Below, piece after piece: positions 1 through 5,194 of a DNA stretch of 5,194 bases (positions within the stretch are counted from its first letter, which is position 1; each line of letters starts with the position of its first letter). This DNA comes from Fidelibacterota bacterium. GTDB lineage: Bacteria > Fidelibacterota > UBA2242. The notes beneath the pieces were generated by a model. That model ran no database searches. It saw only the letters and a program-made list of their open reading frames with translations, and was not told the origin of the DNA. The position numbers and the translations under genes were made by a program. Where the stretch lies: the NCBI GenBank assembly GCA_016936335.1, contig JAFGXZ010000118.1:1-5194 (forward strand), in the 5' to 3' direction.

Positions 1-1241
1 CAACAACAATGGAAGGTAAATTATTCAGAGGATTTTTAATTCTGTTTGCTGAGTTTGAGAGAGAACAAGGTAAGGAACGTACTTTTTTAAAAAGATATTC
101 AATGGCTAAAGAAGGTTGTTGGCTAGGAGGTATGCCTCCAATTGGTTATAAACTAGTTAACAAAGAGTTAGTTGTTGTAGAAGAGCAAGCATCTTTAATT
201 AGAGAGATATTTTCTCTTTATTTAAAGAAATATCCTCCTTCTGAAATATCCCGAATTCTAAATAATCAGGGTTTAAAAACACCAAATAAAACAGCAGGAA
301 CAGGGAGGATATACGGTAATAAAAAATTTAATACAAATACAATATTAACATACTTAAAAAATCCCGCCTACAGTGGCTTCGTTGAACATAATAATGAACT
401 GTTTAAGGGAAAGCATGCTGCGATAATTTCGAAGGAAGATTGGGATGCAATACAGACATCTTTTAATATAAAGAAAGAGAGCCCAAGACTTGGAACAGGA
501 GATACTCTTCTATTGACAGGAATTTTAAAATGCGGTGAATGTAATAGTTTTATGACTACAAGTGCTAGCTTAAAGAAGCAGCCTGACGGATCAAAAAAAA
601 GATACTGGTATTACAGATGCACAACAAAAACAAGGTATGGTGCAGAAGAGTGTAAAAATAGACAGATTAGTGCCCCCTCAATAGAAAATTATATTATTGA
701 ATATATTGCAAAAATTGCAGAAAATGATAATTATGCAATAAAAACAAAAGATAAAATAAACTTTCAAAGAAAAATTAGGGCTGAGAAGGTTGCTGAGATT
801 TTAGAAAGAAAACAAGGGGAGAAAGCTGCTTTGTCTAAAAATATAAATAATATTACAAATGCGATAGCAATGACAGATGATGATTCTACAATAAAATACC
901 TCATTAAAAACTTGGATGAGTTAACAAATCAGCAAAAACTTCTTGATGGGGAAATATCAAAACGCGAACTGATTTTAAATGGTTTACAAAAAAATGAAGC
1001 TACATTAGAGCATCTGAGAATCAGATTGAAAGAGTTTTCAGAAATATTTTACAAACTTACACAATCTGATAAACGTATAATAATCAAAATATTAATTAAA
1101 GAAATTGTGTTTTCAAGTCCAAAGGAATCTGAAAAAGGTAGATTAAAATTACGTTTTTGGAAAAAACCAGACTTTGAATTTGAATACGATGTTAATAGCG
1201 GTTTGCGTTTTGAAGGAAGTGGCTCCGGCGGTAGGACTTGA
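1..1241 (+). CDS. Large serine recombinase (site-specific integrase), 5'-truncated by window edge
   Basis: This is a DNA-cutting and rejoining enzyme of the large serine recombinase family, which integrates and excises phages and mobile elements. The frame is open to the left edge (codons TT before ATG at 9), and that ATG falls inside the conserved end of the catalytic domain (GKLFRGFLILFAEFERE), so the real start and the nucleophilic Ser lie outside the window. Counting from position 9, the long helix and FEREQGKER are at 14-24, the Recombinase DNA-binding domain at about 35-150 (WLGGMPPIGY, then NPAYSG at 118-123), a zinc ribbon at about 168-220 (CGEC at 175-178 with Cys204 and Cys215), and a Lys/Glu-rich coiled coil at about 253-345. 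The C-terminus is complete. Its last residues, SGSGGRT and the stop, are encoded by the antisense of the tRNA-Asn 3' end. The gene is much richer in A+T than the operon to the right, consistent with horizontal acquisition. The family call is firm; the element type is unknown. Confidence 0.93.
   Translation, partial: TTMEGKLFRGFLILFAEFEREQGKERTFLKRYSMAKEGCWLGGMPPIGYKLVNKELVVVEEQASLIREIFSLYLKKYPPSEISRILNNQGLKTPNKTAGTGRIYGNKKFNTNTILTYLKNPAYSGFVEHNNELFKGKHAAIISKEDWDAIQTSFNIKKESPRLGTGDTLLLTGILKCGECNSFMTTSASLKKQPDGSKKRYWYYRCTTKTRYGAEECKNRQISAPSIENYIIEYIAKIAENDNYAIKTKDKINFQRKIRAEKVAEILERKQGEKAALSKNINNITNAIAMTDDDSTIKYLIKNLDELTNQQKLLDGEISKRELILNGLQKNEATLEHLRIRLKEFSEIFYKLTQSDKRIIIKILIKEIVFSSPKESEKGRLKLRFWKKPDFEFEYDVNSGLRFEGSGSGGRT
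1220..1241. other. Candidate integration junction at the tRNA-Asn 3' end
   Basis: These 22 bases are shared by the tRNA-Asn 3' end (T-arm 3' strand, acceptor 3' strand, CCA; minus strand) and by the last codons of the recombinase (plus strand). An integrase gene abutting a tRNA 3' end is the usual arrangement at one junction of a tRNA-targeted element. The tRNA is intact here, so this would be the side that keeps the whole gene. The exact core and the other junction cannot be seen. The call is an inference from arrangement alone: tRNA targeting is typical of tyrosine integrases and less common for serine recombinases. Confidence 0.35.
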
Positions 1242-1295
1242 ACCTACAACCTAGTGGTTAACAGCCACCCGCTCTGCCGATTGAGCTACGCCGGA
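1220..1295 (-). tRNA. tRNA-Asn (anticodon GTT), CCA encoded
   Basis: A complete 76-nt cloverleaf reads on the minus strand from 1295 to 1220. The acceptor stem is TCCGGCG/CGCCGGA (7 bp), the D stem GCTC/GAGC, the anticodon stem GGTGG/CCACT (one G-T pair), the anticodon loop CTGTTAA with GTT at 1262-1260, the variable loop AGGTT, and the T stem and loop GTAGG-TTCAAGT-CCTAC. The discriminator is G (1223) and the CCA tail is encoded (1222-1220). No mismatch is seen, so it should be functional. A serine recombinase gene converges on it and overlaps its 3' end by 22 bases. A broken copy of the same tRNA lies 23 bases 5' of it in the same orientation. I could not identify a convincing promoter in the AT-rich 1296-1318 stretch. 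Confidence 0.97.
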
Positions 1296-1334
1296 ATAAA
1301 ATCACTTTTTAAAATATCACCGACATGAACCTAC

Positions 1335-1351
1335 ATCCCGAATCTCGGGAT
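1335..1351. repeat. Short inverted repeat, 7-bp stem (ATCCCGA/TCGGGAT)
   Basis: A perfect 7-bp inverted repeat with a 3-nt loop (ATC). It occupies the place of the anticodon 3' half and variable loop in the broken tRNA-Asn copy. Its arms share the TCCCGA/TCGGGA core with the second hairpin 11 bases to the right, so the two appear to belong to one repeat family. No U-run follows on either strand, so it is not an ordinary intrinsic terminator. Confidence 0.8.
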
Positions 1352-1362
1352 AAAAGCCACCC

Positions 1363-1380
1363 GTCCCGATTTATCGGGAC
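1363..1380. repeat. Short inverted repeat, 7-8-bp stem (GTCCCGA/TCGGGAC)
   Basis: A perfect inverted repeat, GTCCCGAT-TT-ATCGGGAC, realistically a 7-bp stem with a TTTA tetraloop. It takes the exact place of the D arm in the broken tRNA-Asn copy: the flanking G and C that close the normal D stem are kept and everything between them is different. It shares its core with the hairpin at 1335-1351. Neither strand has a U-run after it. On the operon strand it is the first stable hairpin after the HIT gene stop, so it could protect or define the mRNA 3' end, but that is a guess. Confidence 0.8.
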
Positions 1381-1440
1381 TACGCCGGAATCTTTCTTAA
1401 AAAAGCATGCTAATTTAAATGAAATATCTACCAGAGTCAA

Positions 1441-1932
1441 TCAGTTATCCGGCAATTTCTCGAAATAATTTCGCAAGGTTTCCCAGGTTTCCCGAAGTCC
1501 CTGACTGATTACTTTCGCATGGCCGGAAACCGGCATAAAATTCGTATCACCATTCCACCTGGGAACCACATGAATATGGAGATGCTCCTTAAGTCCGGCT
1601 CCTGCGACTTCACCGATATTAATGCCGACATTAAAACCCTGAGCGTGCAACATCTCAGTCAATGCTTCTTGACAATGGGCAATCAGGTTCATTATTTCCA
1701 GTTTTGTAACATTGTCCAGTTCATTAATCTCTGATGTATGTTGATAAGGCGCTATCATAAGATGACCATTATTATAGGGATAATAATTCATAACTACGCA
1801 AGCTGATTTACCACGATAGAGTACCAGATTACGATCGTCCTTATTTTCCTGTAAATATTTACAGAAGAAACAAGCATCTTCTTTAGGACTTTTTATATAT
1901 TCAATCCGCCAGGGCGCCCAGAGACGTTTCAT
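1441..1932 (-). CDS. HIT-family nucleotide hydrolase/transferase (Ap4A phosphorylase-like), 163 aa
   Basis: A cytoplasmic histidine-triad protein. The family acts on nucleoside phosphate bonds, for example splitting diadenosine tetraphosphate (Ap4A) or AMP-conjugates through a His-AMP intermediate. From the ATG at 1932, the N-terminus MKRLWAPWRIEYI is typical of the bacterial branch often annotated as ATP adenylyltransferase or Ap4A phosphorylase. Cys21-x-x-Cys24 is a likely zinc site, NNGHLMIAP (54-62) is the nucleotide-binding strand, and the triad is HLHIHVV at 117-123 (His117, His119, His121), followed by PRWNGDTNFMPV. All core residues are present and 163 aa is normal for this group. A start at 2010 would add 26 residues read out of frame through the EF-G gene, with no family resemblance, so I reject it. 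The start lies 4 bases after the EF-G stop, with AGAGGA about 11 bases upstream, indicating coupled translation. Ap4A itself as substrate is not provable from sequence. Confidence 0.92.
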   Translation of the reverse strand: MKRLWAPWRIEYIKSPKEDACFFCKYLQENKDDRNLVLYRGKSACVVMNYYPYNNGHLMIAPYQHTSEINELDNVTKLEIMNLIAHCQEALTEMLHAQGFNVGINIGEVAGAGLKEHLHIHVVPRWNGDTNFMPVSGHAKVISQGLRETWETLRNYFEKLPDN

Positions 1933-1936
1933 GGGT

Positions 1937-4021
1937 TTAATGTTCCTCTTCACGTTTTCGTTTATATTCGGCAACGACCTTTTCCTGGACTTCACGGGGC
2001 ATTGGTTCATAATGGGAAAAGCTCTGTTTGTGCATTCCTTTTCCTTGAGTCATTGAGCGAAGGGCAGTACTATAGCGGTACAATTCCGCCAATGGCAATT
2101 TGGCGTTGATACGCTGAAAGGATCCCTCGGAGTCCATGCCCTGAATTTTTCCACGACGAACCGATATATCACCCATAATGTCGCCCATGAATTCTTCGGG
2201 AATGATCACTGAAAGATCATAAATTGGTTCCAATAAAATGGGATCGGCTTCCATAAAGGCTTCTTTAAAAGCGCCTTTACCGGCAATTTGAAAGGCGATA
2301 TCCTTGGAATCCACCGGATGCATTTTTCCATCATAGAAGTTGGCTTTAACATCGGTCACATTATATCCGGCCAAAATTCCTTCGTCACAAGCGGCCTTTA
2401 CACCTTTTTCAACGGAAGGTACAAAAACGCGATCGACATTTTGCCCGACCAGGGAATTGGAAAATTCAACACCGGCACCACGTTCGGTGGGTTCAACGGT
2501 CATCCAGACTTCCGCAAACTGACCGGCACCGCCGGACTGTTTTTTATGACGATATTTCGACTCGGCCTTTTTCTTAATTGTTTCGCGATAGGGAATACGG
2601 GGCGGAAGTTGTTCAACCTCAACATTGAATTTTTGCTTGAGTCTTTCAAGCAGAATTGTCAGGTGGAGTTCACCCTGACCCGATAAAATTGTCTGTTTTA
2701 ATTCCGGATCGTAATGGAACGTCGCTGTCGGATCTTCATCGGTTAAGGTCTGCAGGCCTGCGTTGATTTTCTCTTCGTCATCCCTGGATTTTGGTTCGAT
2801 GGCTACCTGAAGAACGGGCTCGGGTAGAATAATATTCGCAAATACGATTGGTGATTTTGCATCGCAAAGTGTATCGTTGGTGTGAGTTTTTTTCAGTTTC
2901 ACGACGGTCCCGATATCACCGGCATGCAGATGAGCGACTTCAAGTTTTTCTTTACCACTGGCTACGAATATCTGGTTAATGCGTTCGTTGTTTCCGGATT
3001 TGCTGTTAATCAAATCTAAACCCGATCGAACAGTACCTGACATTACTCTGAAAAATGATAATTCACCCACATGTTTTTCACTGGTCGTCTTAAATATCAT
3101 CAGAGAACAAAGTTCGTTATCACTGATCTTTCGTTCAATTGTCTGACCTTTATATTCGCCTTTAACGGTTCCTCTGAAATCCGGTGCCGGACCGTATTTA
3201 ATAATCGAATCCAGTAAAGTTGAAACACCAATATTCTGGAATGCTGACATTACAAAAACAGGAAATAAATTTCGGGTAATAATTGCTTTTTTTAGTCCTG
3301 TTATCAATTCTTCGTCACTTAGCATACCTTCTTCAAAAAACTTCTCCAAAAGCACATCATCAGATTCAGCCACATACTCCATGATCTGTTCGCGTAGAGC
3401 ATCAACTTTTTGCTGCATATCTGCCGGTACAGATTCTTCTTTTGCCGTTCCTTTACCACCCTTTGTAAAAGTGTACTGTTTATTATTCAGGATATCGATT
3501 ATTGTGTCAAAATCAACACCCTGGTTCACCGGAATCTGAACAGGAACGACCTGTTTGCCAAAGGATTCACGCATTGATTCCAGAGTTCTATCAAAATTTG
3601 CATGTTCCTTATCCAGCATATTAACGACAAAATATATTGGTAATTTGTCCTCTTTTGTATAATTAAATACCAGTTCTGTTCCCAGTTCCACACCAGCCTG
3701 GGCATGGACGACAATTAGTCCCAGGTCTGTAATCGGTGTGATTGCTTTTGACTCACTGATAAAATCCAGATATCCGGGTGCATCGATAATATTTATTTTG
3801 GATTTGTTCCATTCACAATGGAGGAGGGAAGATGAAATTGAAAATTTTCTGACAATTTCATCGTCATTATAATCCGAAACCGTCGTACCCTCATCGATTC
3901 TGCCAAGACGGTTCGTTTGACCGGCTGTATAAAGCAATGCCTCTACAAGGGACGTTTTCCCGGAAGACGCATGTCCAAAGACAGCAATATTGCGTATTTC
4001 ATTTGTTTGGAATTCTTTCAA
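1937..4021 (-). CDS. EF-G paralog (EF-G2-like translational GTPase) with altered GTPase motifs, 694 aa
   Basis: EF-G proteins drive tRNA-mRNA translocation on the ribosome. The full five-domain layout is present: G domain at about 8-280, domain II 285-400, III 403-478, IV 479-600 and V 601-680, at near-normal length. The P-loop GHASSGKT (16-23) is intact. Switch I is weak (VRKFSI, 57-62, where EF-G has RGITI). G3 is DAPGYLDF (80-87) with Tyr84 in place of the catalytic His. G4 is NMLD (134-137) instead of NKxD. Domain IV has KQSGGAGQF (494-502; EF-G usually has Arg at 499), and the tip loop DGKMHPVDS keeps His568. Domain V ends GDISVRRGKIQGM and LRSMTQGKG. These changes mark it as a paralog, not the housekeeping FusA. 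The start is TTG at 4021 behind a consensus AAGGAGG. It sits between an AMP-binding gene and a HIT gene in one operon. Bacteroides EF-G2, reported to work without GTP hydrolysis, is the closest characterised relative I can name; equivalence is inferred. Confidence 0.93.
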   Translation of the reverse strand: MKEFQTNEIRNIAVFGHASSGKTSLVEALLYTAGQTNRLGRIDEGTTVSDYNDDEIVRKFSISSSLLHCEWNKSKINIIDAPGYLDFISESKAITPITDLGLIVVHAQAGVELGTELVFNYTKEDKLPIYFVVNMLDKEHANFDRTLESMRESFGKQVVPVQIPVNQGVDFDTIIDILNNKQYTFTKGGKGTAKEESVPADMQQKVDALREQIMEYVAESDDVLLEKFFEEGMLSDEELITGLKKAIITRNLFPVFVMSAFQNIGVSTLLDSIIKYGPAPDFRGTVKGEYKGQTIERKISDNELCSLMIFKTTSEKHVGELSFFRVMSGTVRSGLDLINSKSGNNERINQIFVASGKEKLEVAHLHAGDIGTVVKLKKTHTNDTLCDAKSPIVFANIILPEPVLQVAIEPKSRDDEEKINAGLQTLTDEDPTATFHYDPELKQTILSGQGELHLTILLERLKQKFNVEVEQLPPRIPYRETIKKKAESKYRHKKQSGGAGQFAEVWMTVEPTERGAGVEFSNSLVGQNVDRVFVPSVEKGVKAACDEGILAGYNVTDVKANFYDGKMHPVDSKDIAFQIAGKGAFKEAFMEADPILLEPIYDLSVIIPEEFMGDIMGDISVRRGKIQGMDSEGSFQRINAKLPLAELYRYSTALRSMTQGKGMHKQSFSHYEPMPREVQEKVVAEYKRKREEEH
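1944..1949 (-). promoter_or_regulatory. Ribosome binding site of the HIT gene, inside the EF-G gene
   Basis: AGAGGA on the minus strand, 11 bases before the ATG at 1932 and inside the last codons of the EF-G paralog. It supports the short start at 1932 over the longer reading frame. The spacing is slightly long, so ribosomes finishing the EF-G gene may re-initiate here. Confidence 0.55.
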
Positions 4022-4027
4022 AATTAT

Positions 4028-4034
4028 CCTCCTT
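4028..4034 (-). promoter_or_regulatory. Consensus Shine-Dalgarno (AAGGAGG) deciding the EF-G TTG start
   Basis: A perfect AAGGAGG on the minus strand sits 6 bases before the TTG at 4021-4019. The last two bases of the upstream gene's TAA stop (4035-4033) are its first two. This fixes the non-ATG start of the EF-G paralog and implies that termination of the upstream gene and initiation here happen on the same footprint. Confidence 0.85.
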
Positions 4035-5194
4035 AATGTTCCTGAAATGTTATATGTGATTTTTTAATAATTCCGATACAATTTCGATCAAAATGATCAA
4101 CAACTTCAATTGAGTCCGGTACAAGATATTTTGGTAATTGACTGTTACAATAAGACATCAATTCCTGATCACTAAAATCAGGATCATCCGGTATGGTTAC
4201 AGCAAGTTTAATACGATCGTGCCCGATGCTCTCTTTGAAGGTAAAAATAGTGGCATCATGGATCGCAGGATGTCTTTTAATAACTGATAATATTGTATCC
4301 GGGTTTACCCGGAATCCATTCCGTCTGATCCAGTCACTTTGTTTACACACCCAGAGAATGTATCCTTCATCGTCTTTTATAGCCACGTCTCCTGTATTCA
4401 CCCATTCTTCAGGACCTCTCTCAACAATAGGGTAGCGGTCAAAATAATGATGAAAGACATTATCACCTCTAACCATTAAATATCCGGGTTCGTTAACCCA
4501 AACTTCATTGTCAAGTTCGTCGACAATTTTAATTTCACAACAGGATAATGGTTTGCCGATGGAAGCTGAATAAACCTTATTACTGTTGAAATTCATCATG
4601 ATAACCGGTGCTTCAGCTACTCCGTAGGCTTCAATTGTCTGAGCATTATAACGACGAAAAATAATATTTTTTGTTTCCTTCGAGAAACTGTCACCTACAG
4701 GAATAAAATAATCAATGGACTTCAGCTTTTCCGGTTCAAGATATTTTTCGCTTACCAATTCCTCGATAAATCCACCATTACTGACAAAAATATTGACATC
4801 ATGGCTTAGAATGGATTCAAACAACTTCTCACGGGAATCATCAAATGGGATAACGATTGTATTACCAGTAATAATTGCCAGATTAACAACTAACGAAAAC
4901 GGGAAATAATGGAAATAGGGTAAACTGGTATAGATTCGGAATTGATAATTTTTCGGGAATCGTTCATGAATGGATAAAGCGTTTGTAATCAAACTATCAT
5001 GAGTGTAAACCAGGGATTTCGGGTGCGAATAATCACCAGCGCTGAAAATAATGACAGCATTTGATCGCGACTTTGTCAATAGTTGAGTGCTGAATGGTGC
5101 CGTATTATTGATGAAGTCGTAAATATTGGTTGCATCTTCGCCGGTTTCACGTCCGTGAATATAACATTTAATTGGACGCCCGGAAAGATTACGG
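4033..5194 (-). CDS. AMP-binding (acyl-CoA synthetase-like) protein with degenerate catalytic motifs, 5'-truncated
   Basis: A member of the adenylate-forming superfamily, whose enzymes activate a carboxylate with ATP and then usually load it onto CoA or a carrier protein. The frame has no stop up to the right edge, so 386 residues are seen and the start lies outside; the family is usually 500-550 aa. Landmarks in order are the phosphate-binding loop FSAGDYSHPKS (5046-5014), PYFHYFP, the A5 motif EAYGVAEAP, SIGKPLSCCEIKIVD, the A7 motif VNTGDVAIKDDEGYI, the hinge and A8 region DWIRRNGFRVNPDTI, and the C-terminal LPKYLVPDSIEVVDHF. Several key positions deviate: the usual TSGTTGxPKG loop has DYS for TTG, YGxTE has Ala for Thr, and the C-terminal GK motif is GIIKK, with Ile (4071-4069) where the adenylation Lys should be. 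The fold is clear, but activity and substrate are not. It is the upstream gene of the visible operon, its TAA overlapping the next gene's Shine-Dalgarno. Confidence 0.85.
   Translation of the reverse strand, partial: RNLSGRPIKCYIHGRETGEDATNIYDFINNTAPFSTQLLTKSRSNAVIIFSAGDYSHPKSLVYTHDSLITNALSIHERFPKNYQFRIYTSLPYFHYFPFSLVVNLAIITGNTIVIPFDDSREKLFESILSHDVNIFVSNGGFIEELVSEKYLEPEKLKSIDYFIPVGDSFSKETKNIIFRRYNAQTIEAYGVAEAPVIMMNFNSNKVYSASIGKPLSCCEIKIVDELDNEVWVNEPGYLMVRGDNVFHHYFDRYPIVERGPEEWVNTGDVAIKDDEGYILWVCKQSDWIRRNGFRVNPDTILSVIKRHPAIHDATIFTFKESIGHDRIKLAVTIPDDPDFSDQELMSYCNSQLPKYLVPDSIEVVDHFDRNCIGIIKKSHITFQEH

Larger units (their letters stand above)
1319..1391 (-). pseudogene. Broken tRNA-Asn copy with two arms replaced by palindromes
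   Basis: On the minus strand this matches the neighbouring tRNA-Asn in three exact blocks in the same order: the acceptor 5' strand and linker (12 nt including one flanking base, 1391-1380), the anticodon 5' stem and start of loop (9 nt, 1363-1355) and the T stem 5' strand with part of the T loop (10 nt, 1335-1326). Between block 1 and block 2 the D arm is replaced by the hairpin at 1363-1380. Between blocks 2 and 3 the anticodon, its 3' stem and the variable loop are replaced by a TTTA stretch and the hairpin at 1335-1351. After block 3 most of the T stem 3' strand and acceptor 3' strand is missing, leaving only TGTCGG. It has no acceptor stem, no CCA and no usable anticodon arm, so it cannot be a working tRNA. 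It may still be transcribed as part of the downstream region of the operon or ahead of the intact tRNA. Confidence 0.8.

Noticed and set aside
9..11. ATG at position 9 as the recombinase start
   Set aside because: The frame is open upstream and the ATG lies inside the conserved end of the catalytic domain (TTMEGKLF...FAEFERE), so the gene begins outside the window.
1319..1391. A second functional tRNA (possibly Lys, since TTT aligns with the anticodon)
   Set aside because: The D arm, the anticodon 3' stem and the acceptor 3' strand are missing or replaced, so no cloverleaf forms; the TTT is a by-product of the substitution.
1319..1391. CRISPR-like repeat-spacer unit
   Set aside because: Only two short unequal palindromes, with no regular repeat and spacer lengths and no cas genes nearby.
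1390..1440. Intrinsic terminator after the HIT gene (AGCATGCT followed by TTTTTT on the minus strand)
   Set aside because: AGCATGCT is an 8-base palindrome with no room for a loop, so it cannot form a stable hairpin before the T run; no other stem precedes it.
1519..1734. Plus-strand open frames inside the HIT, EF-G and AMP-binding genes (for example 1519-1734, 2288-2686, 4193-4435, 4715-4909)
   Set aside because: They lie antisense to clear protein families, lack recognisable domains or ribosome binding sites, and are explained as shadow frames; the minus-strand frame at 3526-3714 is likewise a shadow of the EF-G gene.
1933..2010. Longer HIT protein starting at 2010
   Set aside because: The extra 26 residues overlap the EF-G gene in another frame and show no family similarity; the start at 1932 has a ribosome binding site and the typical MKRLWAPWR beginning.
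1937..4021. Housekeeping elongation factor G (fusA)
   Set aside because: The GTPase motifs G2, G3 and G4 all depart from EF-G consensus, and the neighbours are not the usual rpsL-rpsG-tuf ribosomal cluster.

Overview
The window reads as the edge of an integrated mobile element lying against a conserved chromosomal operon. The organism looks like a moderate-GC Gram-negative-type bacterium, probably in or near the FCB assemblage. I infer this from the EF-G paralog, whose N-terminus (QTNEIRNIAVFG) resembles EF-G2-type proteins I associate with Bacteroidota and relatives. Two starts here have clear Shine-Dalgarno sequences (AAGGAGG and AGAGGA), which is unusual for true Bacteroidota, so a related phylum is at least as likely. 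The placement is tentative.

Layout, left to right. Positions 1-1241 (+) hold the C-terminal part of a large serine recombinase. Its N-terminal catalytic domain lies off the left edge, and the gene is conspicuously AT-rich. Its last seven sense codons and its stop lie inside a complete tRNA-Asn(GTT) gene on the minus strand (1220-1295), so the tRNA 3' end is a good candidate for an element boundary. Just 5' of that tRNA, in the same orientation, is a broken tRNA-Asn copy (about 1319-1391). Its D arm and its anticodon 3' half are each replaced by a perfect inverted repeat of the form TCCCGA-loop-TCGGGA. This is the most unusual structure in the window.

The right 3.75 kb is a minus-strand operon read from right to left: an AMP-binding (acyl-CoA synthetase-like) protein truncated by the right edge, then an EF-G paralog, then a HIT-family nucleotide hydrolase/transferase. 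The AMP-binding stop codon is part of the EF-G Shine-Dalgarno, and the EF-G stop is 4 bases from the HIT start, so the three are very likely cotranscribed and translationally coupled.

Two operon proteins have altered active sites. The EF-G paralog has Tyr where translational GTPases have the catalytic His (DAPGYLDF) and NMLD in place of NKxD. The AMP-binding protein lacks the usual TTG of its phosphate-binding loop, the Thr of YGxTE and the C-terminal catalytic Lys. The HIT protein looks intact. The functional link between the three is not evident from sequence. I see no CRISPR array, insertion sequence, toxin-antitoxin pair or defence cassette inside the window; any element cargo would lie to the left.
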